Shown piece after piece: positions 16,597 to 24,449 of a DNA stretch of 64,000 nt (position 1 is its first letter; each line of letters begins with the position of its first letter). The notes under the pieces were generated by a model. The model was not told the DNA's origin, made no database searches, and was given only the letters and a program-made list of their open reading frames with translations. Where the stretch lies: positions 186,001-250,000 of the forward strand of contig NZ_SBIS02000007.1 in assembly GCF_004765815.2 (NCBI RefSeq), written 5' to 3'. Position numbers and translations under genes: made by a program. Source of the stretch: Halorussus salinus (GTDB lineage: Archaea > Halobacteriota > Halobacteria > Halobacteriales > Haladaptataceae).

Positions 16597-18384
16597 CTAC
16601 TCTACGGTCACGCTCTTCGCCAAATTCCGCGGCTTGTCAATCGAGCGCCCCAGCTTGTTCGCCGCGTAGTAGGCCACCAACTGCAACTGCACGTTAGCTA
16701 GCACCGGAGCAACCCGCGGATGCGTCTCCGGAATCTCCAAGACCGCATCAGCATACCGTTCGACTTCCGAGGAGCCATCCGTCACCGCGACCACGGGCGC
16801 GTCCCGCGCCTCTACTTCCTTCACGTTCCCGACAGTCTTGGTCGCTTTCGCGCCGTCACCAGTAACCACCGCGAACACGGGTGTCTCCTCGGTCACTAGT
16901 GCCAAGGGGCCGTGCTTCAACTCGCCCGCCGGGAACCCCTCGGCGTGCTTGTAACTGATCTCCTTCAACTTCAGCGCGCCCTCCAGCGCGACCGCGTGGT
17001 GATGACCGCGGCCGACGAAGAAGTAGCCCTCGCTGTCCACGAACCGGTCGGCGACCTGCGCGGCCCGCGAGGAGTCCAGTATCTCTTGGACCTGACCGGG
17101 CAGGTCCCGAAGCGCCTCCACGACTTCGCGAGTGTCGCCGCGGTCAGTCAGCGCGGCCGCCAGTAGGTTACACGCCACGACCTGCGAGGAGAACGTCTTC
17201 GTCGCCGCGACCCCGATTTCCGGCCCGGCACGAATCATCAGCGAGCGGTCGCACTCGCGGGCCGCGGTCGAACCGACGACGTTGGTCATCGCCAGCGTCT
17301 CGACTCCTCGGCGGTGGGCTTCCCGCAACGCCGACAGCGTATCCGCGGTCTCGCCGCTCTGGGTGATGCCGACGACGAGCGTGTCGTCGCCCACCGGCGC
17401 GGGCGACGTGGCGTACTCGCTGGCGAGGAAGGCCTGTGCGTGGACTCCGGCCTCGCGGAGCGCCTGCGCGCCGTAGAGCGCCGCGTGGTAGGAGGTGCCG
17501 CAGGCGACGAACTGGACGGATTCGGCGTCGAGTCCGCGCAGGGCCTCGACCTCGACCGACCCCGCGAGTTCGTCCACGCGCCCCCGGAGACACTTCCGGA
17601 GCGCGCGGGGTTGCTCGTGAATCTCCTTGAGCATGTAGTGGTCGTAGCCGCTCTTGGCGGTCTCCTCGGCGTCCCACTCGACGCGCGAGACCGATTTGTC
17701 GAGCAGGCGACCCTCGCCATCCGAGACGGTCCACGACCCGGATTCGAGACGGGCGAACTCGCCGTCCTCCAGATACACCACGCGGTCGGTGTAGTCGAGG
17801 AACGCGGGCACGTCGCTGGCGAGGTACGCCGCGTCGTCGCCGACGCCGAGGACCAGCGGCGAGTCCCGCCGCGTGGCGAGGAGGGCCTCCGAGTCGGCCG
17901 AGACGGCCGCCAGCGCGTAACTGCCCTCCAGTCGGGCGACCGCCGCGCGGAATGCCGCCTCGAAGCTCGCGCCGTCGGCGAGTTCCGCCTCGATGAGGTG
18001 GGGCACGACCTCACTGTCGGTGTCGCTGTCGAACTCGTGGCCCCGGTCCCGTAGTTCCGCCCGGAGGTCGGCGTAGTTCTCCACGATGCCGTTGTGGACG
18101 ACCGCGACCTCGCCGGTGCAGTCGGTGTGCGGGTGGGCGTTCGCGTCGCTGGGCGGGCCGTGGGTACTCCAGCGCGTGTGCCCGATGCCGACTCGGCCGT
18201 CGAGGTCGGACGTGACCGCCTGCTGGAGGCGCTGAATCTCGCCCTCGCGCTTGCAGACCGAAAGGTCGCCGTTCGAGAGCGCGACGCCAGCCGAGTCGTA
18301 GCCCCGGTACTCCAGCCCTTCGAGACCCGACAGGAGTACGTCGAGCGTCTCGCTCCGGCCCGCACAGCCGATGATGCCGCACAT
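16597..18384 (-). CDS. glmS: glutamine--fructose-6-phosphate aminotransferase (isomerizing)
   Basis: A 595-residue GlmS of normal length that makes glucosamine-6-phosphate from fructose-6-phosphate and glutamine, the entry to UDP-GlcNAc. It starts with the N-terminal nucleophile MCGIIGC (Cys2). It has the glutaminase residues GHTRWSTHGPP and HNGIVENY, then two SIS domains (FVACGTSYHAALYGAQALRE; GITQSGETADTLSALREA) and the C-terminal sugar-site tail LGRSIDKPRNLAKSVTVE. It lies 62 bp downstream of the GlmU-like gene and is probably co-transcribed with it. Confidence 0.97.
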   Translation of the reverse strand: MCGIIGCAGRSETLDVLLSGLEGLEYRGYDSAGVALSNGDLSVCKREGEIQRLQQAVTSDLDGRVGIGHTRWSTHGPPSDANAHPHTDCTGEVAVVHNGIVENYADLRAELRDRGHEFDSDTDSEVVPHLIEAELADGASFEAAFRAAVARLEGSYALAAVSADSEALLATRRDSPLVLGVGDDAAYLASDVPAFLDYTDRVVYLEDGEFARLESGSWTVSDGEGRLLDKSVSRVEWDAEETAKSGYDHYMLKEIHEQPRALRKCLRGRVDELAGSVEVEALRGLDAESVQFVACGTSYHAALYGAQALREAGVHAQAFLASEYATSPAPVGDDTLVVGITQSGETADTLSALREAHRRGVETLAMTNVVGSTAARECDRSLMIRAGPEIGVAATKTFSSQVVACNLLAAALTDRGDTREVVEALRDLPGQVQEILDSSRAAQVADRFVDSEGYFFVGRGHHHAVALEGALKLKEISYKHAEGFPAGELKHGPLALVTEETPVFAVVTGDGAKATKTVGNVKEVEARDAPVVAVTDGSSEVERYADAVLEIPETHPRVAPVLANVQLQLVAYYAANKLGRSIDKPRNLAKSVTVE

Positions 18385-18446
18385 CAGCGAGTCACCCCCG
18401 CCGTCCCCGTCGGAACCCCACTTTGGTCAGCAGTTGTCACAGTTAC

Positions 18447-19649
18447 TCACCGGTACACGTCGGCGTGTTCGCTTATATTTTCGGATACCGTGACACCGGT
18501 CCGGAGGTGGGCGCTCGGACCGACCAAGGTTCCGGGCGCGAAACTCACGTCGCCTGCGGCGCGCACGCGGTCGGCAAGCACCGCGCCGAGTCGTTGGTCC
18601 TCGAAGACGGTGTCGCCGACGCGCACGTCGCCCGGCCCGCCCGAGACGGTGGCGTCCGCGCCGAGCGTGACGCCCTGCCCGGTCACGCAGTCCAGCAGGG
18701 TCGCGTTCGGGCCGACCCGCGCGTCGGTGTCCAGTACCGACCGGGCGACCACCGCGTTCGCGCCGACGGTCGCGTTCCGACCCAAGGCGGTGTAGGGGCC
18801 GACGACCGCGCCGGGCCGGACCTCGGTGTCGGGACCGACGACGACCGGGGCCTGCAACGTGGCGTCGTCGTGGACCGTCGCGCTGTCGGCGACCCACACC
18901 TTCTCGTCGCGCTCGGGTTCGGTGACGCGGCCGTGGAGCAGGAGGTCTTGGGACACGTCCAGCAGGTCCCACGGGTACGTCGCGTCCTCCCACAACTCCT
19001 CGGTGACGACGCCCCGAACCAGCGCGTCCTCGTCGATGAGGTCCACCAGCGTATCTGTCAGCGCGAGTTCCCCCTGCACGCGCGGCGTCTCCTCGATGGC
19101 GTCGAAGATGGCGGGCGAGAAGGCGTACACCCCGGCGTTGAGCAGGCGGTAGTCGTCGGTGTCGGGCTTCTCGACCAACTCGACCACGCGGTCGCCGTCC
19201 ATCACGACCGCGCCGTAGTGGGACACGTCGGCCTGCTCGGTGACCGCGAGCGTGGCGTTGCCGTCGTCCTCCTCGAAGGCGTCCAGCACGTCCGCGACCA
19301 TCTGGCGCTCGATGACTTGGTCGCCGTTGACCACGAGGAAGCCCTCCTCGCCGGAGACGGCCTCGCGGGCCTGAAGCAGGGCGTGGCCGCTCCCCAACTG
19401 CTTGTCTTGGGCGACGTAGTTGACCGGGACGTTCCGGTAGGTCGGTCCGAAGTGGTCCTGCACGCGGTCGCGCTTGTATCCGACGACGACGTGCAGGCGC
19501 TCGATTCCGGCCCCGATGAGCGCGTCGAAGACGTGTTCGAGAATCGGCCGGTCGGCGGCCGGGAGCATCGGTTTCGGGCGATTGCGGGTCAGCGGTCGCA
19601 GGCGCGTCCCCTCCCCCGCGGCCAGCACGACGGCGGCGCGAACTGTCAT
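18447..19649 (-). CDS. GlmU-like bifunctional sugar-1-phosphate nucleotidylyl/acetyltransferase
   Basis: A 400-residue two-domain protein. Residues 1-230 are a nucleotidyltransferase with the signature LAAGEGTRLRPLTRNRPKPM (residues 8-27) and the metal motif VVNGDQVI. Residues 240-400 are a left-handed beta-helix built of hexapeptides (VWVADSATVHDDATLQAPVV and onward). Archaeal members make UDP-GlcNAc from GlcN-1-P or act as glucose-1-phosphate thymidylyltransferases. The next gene, glmS, argues for UDP-GlcNAc. The ATG at 19647-19649 gives the family's N-terminus; the 23 codons upstream are unlikely to be translated. Confidence 0.9.
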   Translation of the reverse strand: MTVRAAVVLAAGEGTRLRPLTRNRPKPMLPAADRPILEHVFDALIGAGIERLHVVVGYKRDRVQDHFGPTYRNVPVNYVAQDKQLGSGHALLQAREAVSGEEGFLVVNGDQVIERQMVADVLDAFEEDDGNATLAVTEQADVSHYGAVVMDGDRVVELVEKPDTDDYRLLNAGVYAFSPAIFDAIEETPRVQGELALTDTLVDLIDEDALVRGVVTEELWEDATYPWDLLDVSQDLLLHGRVTEPERDEKVWVADSATVHDDATLQAPVVVGPDTEVRPGAVVGPYTALGRNATVGANAVVARSVLDTDARVGPNATLLDCVTGQGVTLGADATVSGGPGDVRVGDTVFEDQRLGAVLADRVRAAGDVSFAPGTLVGPSAHLRTGVTVSENISEHADVYR

Positions 19650-19730
19650 GGATAACGCATCGGTCAGCGGCCGTATCAATTTTCGGCTTTTCGAGGTCCG
19701 GTAGGTCGCCGAATTCACCGACCAAAACGG

Positions 19731-20195
19731 TCAGTCTCGCGAGTGCAACGATTCGACGCGCTCGCGGATCCAGTCGAGGACGGTGAAGAGTACGTCGAGG
19801 TGATGCGTCCCGAGCGGCGACTCCATCGCAGTCCCGGCGTCCGGCGGCGGGTGGAAGTGCGCCCGCGGCGCGTCCGTCTTCGGGTGGCGGTCCCAACGGC
19901 ACTGATATCGGTCGTCGCCGCGCGTCTCGACGTAGTGAAAGTAGTAGTCGTCGGTCGTGAACCAGTGTACGTCGAGTCGAACGTCGTCCACGGCCCGCGG
20001 ATACCCGCTCGCGTCGAATCGTAACTCCAGTTCGCGCGGCGAGGAGCTAGTCGGGCGAAGCTCCCACGACGCGACGAGCGGATGGCTGGCGGCGCGTCGG
20101 CCGAGGGTCCGGAGCGTGGGCACGTCGAGTTCTCCCGTCGAAGCCGAATCGTCGCTTCCGAGGCTCGAACCGTCGTCTCGGGAAGGTCCAGTCAT
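19731..20195 (-). CDS. TumE/DUF6516-like small protein, candidate toxin partner
   Basis: A 154-residue protein with a disordered acidic N-terminus (1-25). The compact domain that follows carries LELRFDASGYPRAVDDVRLD, then DDYYFHYVE, YQCRWDRHPKTDAPRAHFHP and a terminal helix. The layout of beta strands, WDRHP and HxHP resembles the TumE (DUF6516) toxin-like family; this is a resemblance I judge by eye. It begins 23 bp after the stop of the DUF7342 winged-helix gene, so the two form a bicistron. It has no signal peptide or membrane segment. The coding strand is clear from codon use, but the function is not established. Confidence 0.72.
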   Translation of the reverse strand: MTGPSRDDGSSLGSDDSASTGELDVPTLRTLGRRAASHPLVASWELRPTSSSPRELELRFDASGYPRAVDDVRLDVHWFTTDDYYFHYVETRGDDRYQCRWDRHPKTDAPRAHFHPPPDAGTAMESPLGTHHLDVLFTVLDWIRERVESLHSRD

Positions 20196-20218
20196 CGCGT
20201 TCCGACACCTCCGCGAGG

Positions 20219-20776
20219 TTACGCCGACACCGCGTCGTCGGCGTCGCCGCCGCGTCGCTCCGCGCGGTGGGCGGCGCGCTGGAACAGTTCCAAGTCCCGC
20301 CGGACGGTCCGCCACCGCGCGAGCGCGTCCCAGCGGTCGTGAATCTCGTCGTGGTCGCTCGTCTCGAACGTCGCGGGCGAGACGGCGTCGGGACCGGGCG
20401 CGTCGAATCGCTCGCGGAGACGCTCGTCCTCGGCGGCGAGTTCGTCTATCTTCGCCCGGAGGTCGGCGACCGAGTTGCTCGTGGCGAGGTCCTCGACGCG
20501 CTTCCAGCGAAAGTACGAGTCGTTGCGCCGGTAGGTCGCCGGACGACCGTCTCGGCGCTCGGCGATTCCCATCTCGACCAGTTGAGCCAGTGCGTCGCGC
20601 GCGCCGTCGTCGGAACAGTCGGCCTCCTCGGCGACTTCGCTGGCGGTCGCGTAGTCGGTCGTCCCCGTGACAACATCGTAGACGCGCTGGAACGTCGTTC
20701 GCTCCTCGCGCCACCGTCGCTCGCTCTCTCCGGCGTGCGAGTCCGAGGGCGTCGGTCCGCTCGGTCCGTCGGTCAT
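20219..20776 (-). CDS. DUF7342-type winged-helix protein, candidate antitoxin/regulator
   Basis: A 185-residue acidic protein. Residues 18-90 form a winged helix (VVTGTTDYATASEVAEEADC for the recognition region, then RRDGRPATYRRNDSYFRWKR for the wing). A helical segment LRAKIDELAAEDERLRERF follows, then a conserved HDRWDALARWRTVRRDLELF block. I recognise the haloarchaeal DUF7342 family. It is the first gene of a two-gene unit, and its promoter carries two GATATATC palindromes, which suggests autoregulation. A role as antitoxin of the downstream TumE-like protein is an inference. Confidence 0.82.
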   Translation of the reverse strand: MTDGPSGPTPSDSHAGESERRWREERTTFQRVYDVVTGTTDYATASEVAEEADCSDDGARDALAQLVEMGIAERRDGRPATYRRNDSYFRWKRVEDLATSNSVADLRAKIDELAAEDERLRERFDAPGPDAVSPATFETSDHDEIHDRWDALARWRTVRRDLELFQRAAHRAERRGGDADDAVSA

Positions 20777-20799
20777 ACTCTCGCTTCGCGCTCAAAGAG

Positions 20800-20827
20800 G
20801 ATATATCTTTTCCAGAGTCGATATATC
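20800..20827 (-). promoter_or_regulatory. two GATATATC palindromes 20 bp apart in the DUF7342 promoter
   Basis: Perfect 8-bp palindromes GATATATC occur at 20800-20807 and 20820-20827, both followed by T, with centres 20 bp apart (two helical turns). The nearer one lies 24-31 bases before the ATG at 20776 and so overlaps the expected TATA position. This is the arrangement expected of an operator bound by a dimeric or tetrameric repressor. Confidence 0.6.
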
Positions 20828-20844
20828 TCGTCTCTAATTCCGAA

Positions 20845-21684
20845 TCAAATCGCCAGCGCCCCGCCGCCGAGCATTGCCAGCGCGCCCAACCCGACGCAGA
20901 CCCCCCAGAAGGGCACGCGCTCGACCACGCGCATCAGCGCGTCGATGGTCAGGTAGCCGACGACCGCGGCCGTGCCGAGCGCCAGAAGCGCCTCGGTCGG
21001 CGTGACCGACGGGACTCCAGTATCGAGAAGAACCAGAACGCCAGCGCCGAGCGCGGCCGGAATCGACAGCAGGAAGGAGAGTCGGAACGACGACGAGCCG
21101 TCGTGGCCCCGGAAGAGGAGCGCCGAGGCGGTGGTCCCCGACCGCGAGACGCCGGGCAGGATGGCGAGTCCCTGCAACGCGCCGACCAGCACGGCGTCCA
21201 CGAGGTCCGGGGAGTGGCGGCCGCCGAACTCGAAGCCGTCGGCGACGCGCTGGAGGACGCCGGTCAGCACGAGGAGGACGCCGACTAGCGCGACGAACGC
21301 GCCGCCGGTCAGCGCCGAGACGACCGTCTCCAGCGTGAGGTAGGCGGCGATGCCGACGACGCCCGAGGCGAGGGTGGCGACGCCGAGAAAGGAGAGGGTC
21401 GCGGTCTCGCCGTTGGCGTCTCCGCGGTCGGCGTCCGGGAACGCGCTTCCGGGTCGCCAGTCGGGGAGCGCGCCCAGCACGTCGGCCAACTCGTCGCGGT
21501 AGTAGACCGTCGCCGAGAGCGCGGTCCCGACGTGGAGGAACAGCGAGAACTGGACCGCGGCCTCGGGCGACGACCCGAGCGCGGTCAGGAAGACGGTGAT
21601 GTTCCCTTCGCTGGAGATGGGCAACCACTCGAAGACGCCCTGCAACGCTCCGGCGACGACGGCGACTAGCGCGGACCGGTCCAT
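20845..21684 (-). CDS. uppP: undecaprenyl/dolichyl-diphosphatase
   Basis: A 279-residue BacA/UppP-family membrane phosphatase. It has motif 1 QGVFEWLPISSEGN (15-28; Glu19, Glu26) and motif 2 ILPGVSRSGTTASALLFRG (about 174-192; catalytic Arg and Ser), with about eight membrane segments. It removes a phosphate from polyprenyl diphosphate, returning the lipid carrier to the monophosphate form used for glycan assembly. It lies 68 bp upstream of the DUF7342 gene on the same strand. It plausibly serves the glycan locus a few kilobases away, though such genes also occur alone. Confidence 0.93.
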   Translation of the reverse strand: MDRSALVAVVAGALQGVFEWLPISSEGNITVFLTALGSSPEAAVQFSLFLHVGTALSATVYYRDELADVLGALPDWRPGSAFPDADRGDANGETATLSFLGVATLASGVVGIAAYLTLETVVSALTGGAFVALVGVLLVLTGVLQRVADGFEFGGRHSPDLVDAVLVGALQGLAILPGVSRSGTTASALLFRGHDGSSSFRLSFLLSIPAALGAGVLVLLDTGVPSVTPTEALLALGTAAVVGYLTIDALMRVVERVPFWGVCVGLGALAMLGGGALAI

Positions 21685-21886
21685 ACTCGGTGGGCGAACG
21701 TCGGGGGTAAAAACTGCTCGGAAACTCCTCGGCGGGGCGTCGAATCGAGGCCCGCCGACCGCCTTCGATACGGTCCCGAGCGCGCCCGGCCTCCTCGGGT
21801 GCGCTCGGCCGACCGGACTACCGGGCGATGGATTTCGAAAAGTTGTCGCTCCGTTCGCGTGCGGTTCCGGATTCGCCGGTGATGCT

Positions 21887-22312
21887 CTACGCGGGTTGTG
21901 TCCGGAAGCGTCGAACGTCTACGTCGGTCACGTCGTCGTAGTCGTCGTCGGCACCGACCAGTAGCGTGCCATCGACGTGTGCGGCAGTGGCGAGCGCGAA
22001 CGCGTCGCCGAGGGCGGGCGCGTGACGGAACTTGAGGTCGGCCGCGGTAGGCCACGTCGTCTCGGTATCAACTCGTCGGATGCCGCTCTCGCTCAACACG
22101 TCTACCACGGCGTCGGCACGCTCCTCGCCGTCGATTGCACGCACGACGTAGTGGACTTCGGCGAGGGTCACAGCGGAGATGTAGCCGTCCGCCGCACCTT
22201 CGACCGCCTCGACGTATCGCTCGACGGTGTCGCTTCCGGATTCGTCGCAGAAGTAAGCGACGAGCGGTTCGGCGTCGAAGACGACAGTTTCGGGGAGGTC
22301 GCTCCCGGTCAT
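21887..22312 (-). CDS. PIN-domain ribonuclease (VapC-type toxin)
   Basis: A 141-residue PIN domain with conserved acidic residues in VVFDAEPLVAYF (Asp13), ISAVTLAEVHYV (Glu) and PALGDAFALATA (Asp), then LLVGADDDYDD. These sites bind metal for single-strand RNA cleavage in VapC toxins. The ATG overlaps the stop of the AbrB-type gene by four bases (ATGA), the classic antitoxin-toxin arrangement. The RNA target is not predictable. Confidence 0.88.
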   Translation of the reverse strand: MTGSDLPETVVFDAEPLVAYFCDESGSDTVERYVEAVEGAADGYISAVTLAEVHYVVRAIDGEERADAVVDVLSESGIRRVDTETTWPTAADLKFRHAPALGDAFALATAAHVDGTLLVGADDDYDDVTDVDVRRFRTQPA

Positions 22313-22650
22313 TCGTCGGTCGTCTCGTCGTCCGTGCCCGTACTCCCGTCTCCGGCTTCATCGCCAGCGTACCGTCGTCGCAACTCCGCTTCGCTGGCCT
22401 CGTCCCGGTCGCGCTCCTCGCGTAGTCGCTCGACCGCCGACCGGTCGTCGTCGTCGGTCTTCCCCGAGAGGACTCCGCGTAGGTCCGTGACCGACCGAAT
22501 CGGGCGGACGACGACCTCGCCCTCGTCGGTGCGGACGAACTTCACGCGCCCCGGCGTCTCGATCCCGAGTTCGTCTCGAAACTCTTTCGGAATCGTCGCC
22601 TGTCCTCGTGACGACACGGAAACCACTTTTTCAGATTCCGTTCGACTCAT
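22309..22650 (-). CDS. SpoVT/AbrB-domain antitoxin (VapB-type)
   Basis: A 113-residue protein with an N-terminal swapped-hairpin AbrB domain, VSVSSRGQATIPKEFRDELG (10-29), then VRPIRSVTDLRGVLSG and a charged, disordered tail (about 50-113) that would wrap the PIN toxin. The start at 22650 sits just before the domain. An in-frame ATG at 22725 would add 25 residues, and a TATA-like ATAAAGACTAAATAG at about 22732-22746 lies right before that ATG. The true start is therefore open: either a longer protein or a 75-base leader. Confidence 0.82.
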   Translation of the reverse strand: MSRTESEKVVSVSSRGQATIPKEFRDELGIETPGRVKFVRTDEGEVVVRPIRSVTDLRGVLSGKTDDDDRSAVERLREERDRDEASEAELRRRYAGDEAGDGSTGTDDETTDE

Positions 22651-22838
22651 ACTTCTCGTAGTTACTATCTCGGCTTGCTCGTACATAGTTATTCTGTGAG
22701 CCGACACGTCTTTGAGACGAGTCATTTTGAAACACTATTTAGTCTTTATACGTAAATATGACTACTCGGTCCGTCGAACACGCCGGACGAGTATCACGTG
22801 ACCGAACCGTGAGAAAACGAAATCGGACCGCTCGATGT

Positions 22839-23114
22839 TTAGGCGTCTTCCAGACTGCCCGCGTCGAACTCGCCGTCGAGGTACTCCTCGCCGAGGTTCG
22901 TGATGGTGTAGGTGCCGCCGCCGACGTTCTCCAGCAGGCCGTGGTCGTCGAGCGCGCGACAGCGCATCCCGAGGTGGTTGGTCGAGTAGTCCAAGTCGTC
23001 GCCGATTTCGGCCAGTCGGTCGCGGATGGCCGACGGCGGGTAGTTGCCGTTCTCCCGGAGGAATTCGAGGATTCGCTCGTCGGCTTGCGTGAGCCAGTCA
23101 GCGTGCTTGCGCAT
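22839..23114 (-). CDS. small winged-helix DNA-binding protein
   Basis: A 91-residue protein made of one winged-helix domain: KHADWLTQADERILEFL for helix 1, YPPSAIRDRLAEIGDDLDYS for the helix-turn-helix, then CRALDDHGLLENVGGGTYTI for the wing. It resembles the PhiH1-repressor-like regulators common in haloarchaea. The ATG at 23112-23114 is supported by a TATA box (CATATATAG, 23141-23149) about 30 bases upstream, which implies a leaderless message; the 17 codons before it are unlikely to be translated. The target is unknown. Confidence 0.82.
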   Translation of the reverse strand: MRKHADWLTQADERILEFLRENGNYPPSAIRDRLAEIGDDLDYSTNHLGMRCRALDDHGLLENVGGGTYTITNLGEEYLDGEFDAGSLEDA

Positions 23115-23302
23115 GGTCGCCCGTATTTTCGGTGCCGATGCATATATAGCTACTCGTTTGAGCAAGGTCTGAGTTGCTTTCGAGCAACGGAAGACTGGTT
23201 TACTGAACGTCGAGGTTGTCGAGCGGGTCTCCTCGGACCGAGGAGGCTACGGTGGGGAACCCGCGGCCGAGGAGCCAACCGAAAACCCGCGGCCGACTCG
23301 CC

Positions 23303-23692
23303 TCACTCGACGGGTTCGCGCCAGTGGACCGTGACGTTGTTGACCGCGAAGGCGTCGTCGTGGCTCTCGTCGCGCACGACTCGGAGGGTGTTCGCGCCCT
23401 CGACCAGTTCGGTCTCGGTGATGGCGTCCTCCCAGTACTGCCACCCGTTCGCTGGCGGCACGTCGAACCCGCCCAGCGACTCGCCGTTGATCTGGAGTTC
23501 GTGGCCGTACTCGTCCACGCGGAACGCCTGCAAGCCGACGTAGGGGTCGGTGGCGCGGTCGGTCGGCACCGTGAACTCGAACTCCGAGGTCGCGTCGCCG
23601 ACGAACTCCGCCCACGGCACGTCTAACTCGTCTGCGTCCGGCCCCAGATGGGCGCTGACGTTCACCAGCGCGTAGTTGGCGCGGTAGGCCAT
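23303..23692 (-). CDS. DUF7383-type beta-rich protein
   Basis: A 129-residue cytoplasmic protein starting MAYRANYALVNVSAHLGP, which I recognise as the haloarchaeal DUF7383 family. The predicted all-beta sequence (EFEFTVPTDRATDPYVGLQA, GANTLRVVRDESHDDAFAVN) looks like a jelly-roll/carbohydrate-binding type fold. It has no signal peptide. Function is unknown, and neither neighbour gives a clue. The start at 23690-23692 matches the family N-terminus. Confidence 0.8.
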   Translation of the reverse strand: MAYRANYALVNVSAHLGPDADELDVPWAEFVGDATSEFEFTVPTDRATDPYVGLQAFRVDEYGHELQINGESLGGFDVPPANGWQYWEDAITETELVEGANTLRVVRDESHDDAFAVNNVTVHWREPVE

Positions 23693-24014
23693 GCGTTCGG
23701 TCACGACGGCCGTCGTCAAAGTCGTAGGGGGTGGCGGGGTGAGTTTGTCTCGTGGGAGGGGTTCGTCTCGTGGAGAGTTGACGGGAAGACAGGAGAGGAG
23801 CTAGCTTCAGGCTTGAGCCTATCATACTGCGACGGCTCCGCCACCGCACGACTGCGAGCCTCACACCTCCCCAACCTCCTCGCTCACTCCCTCACTACGT
23901 TCGGTCGTTCACTCGTCCCTCGCACGCTGATGGCGCGGCCTCGCATCGTGAGGCCGCGCCAGCACGCGCCGAAGTCGAGGAGTGGAGGATAGCGTCAGCA
24001 CCGTGAAAATGGCT
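23693..24014. repeat. non-coding 322-bp gap with degenerate repeat and a strong hairpin
   Basis: No open frame here looks coding. A perfect 12-bp inverted repeat TGGCGCGGCCTC / GAGGCCGCGCCA (23931-23942 and 23950-23961) encloses a 7-base loop. On the minus strand, 23871-23930 contains GAACGACCGA, GGGAGTGA and GGTTGGGGAGG in the same order as the plus-strand repeat at 63800-63870. Confidence 0.6.
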
Positions 24015-24350
24015 TCAGAGCCGGATGTAGGCGTAGCCAGCGTCCTGCAACCGCGTCAGTTCGCCGACGCCCGAGGAGACCACTTCGACGCCCTCTAACA
24101 AGTCACCCTCGGAGACCTCAGGGTGCCGTGCGGCGTTGCGACACGCCTTCAGTGCGACGTTCCGGTCCAGCAGGTCCCGGAGGCCGTCCGCGAGGTCCGA
24201 GTCGGCGTGGAGGCGCGCGATGGCCTCGCCGCGGTCGAGGACGACCGCGACCGACTCTATCTCGACGCTTTCGTCGGCCAACAGGTTGCGGACCTTGGCG
24301 ACGACGACCGGTACCTCCTCGGGGGTCGAAACGTGGAAAACGGTTCTCAT
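24015..24350 (-). CDS. DsrE-family protein
   Basis: A 111-residue protein of the DsrE/DsrF-like fold: MRTVFHVSTPEEVPVVVAKV at the start, a central IESVAVVLDRGEAIARLH strand-loop, and NVALKACRNAARHPEVSEG where sulfur-carrier members place their cysteine. Such proteins act in sulfur relay or are of unknown role. Cys91 is in the position of the functional cysteine. It is divergent from pus10 across a 99-bp gap. The longer upstream frame is not coding. Confidence 0.82.
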   Translation of the reverse strand: MRTVFHVSTPEEVPVVVAKVRNLLADESVEIESVAVVLDRGEAIARLHADSDLADGLRDLLDRNVALKACRNAARHPEVSEGDLLEGVEVVSSGVGELTRLQDAGYAYIRL

Positions 24351-24380
24351 ACTCGGGGTGTCTCGTGGCGCGACGAAATG

Positions 24381-24399
24381 GGTTGCGGTGGCCGCAACC
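24381..24399. promoter_or_regulatory. 8-bp hairpin in the dsrE-like/pus10 divergent promoter
   Basis: GGTTGCGG (24381-24388) and CCGCAACC (24392-24399) form a perfect inverted repeat with a 3-base loop between the two divergent starts. It could be an operator or a leader hairpin. Confidence 0.35.
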
Positions 24400-24449
24400 G
24401 CCCGTACGAATGAGAAACCGGTAAACCGCCGCGTCGCCACGCATCTACC

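Noticed and set aside
19731-20795. Single 354-residue protein on the minus strand
   Set aside because: Its first 200 residues are an Arg-rich shadow of the DUF7342 gene. Only the part from the ATG at 20195 has coding character.
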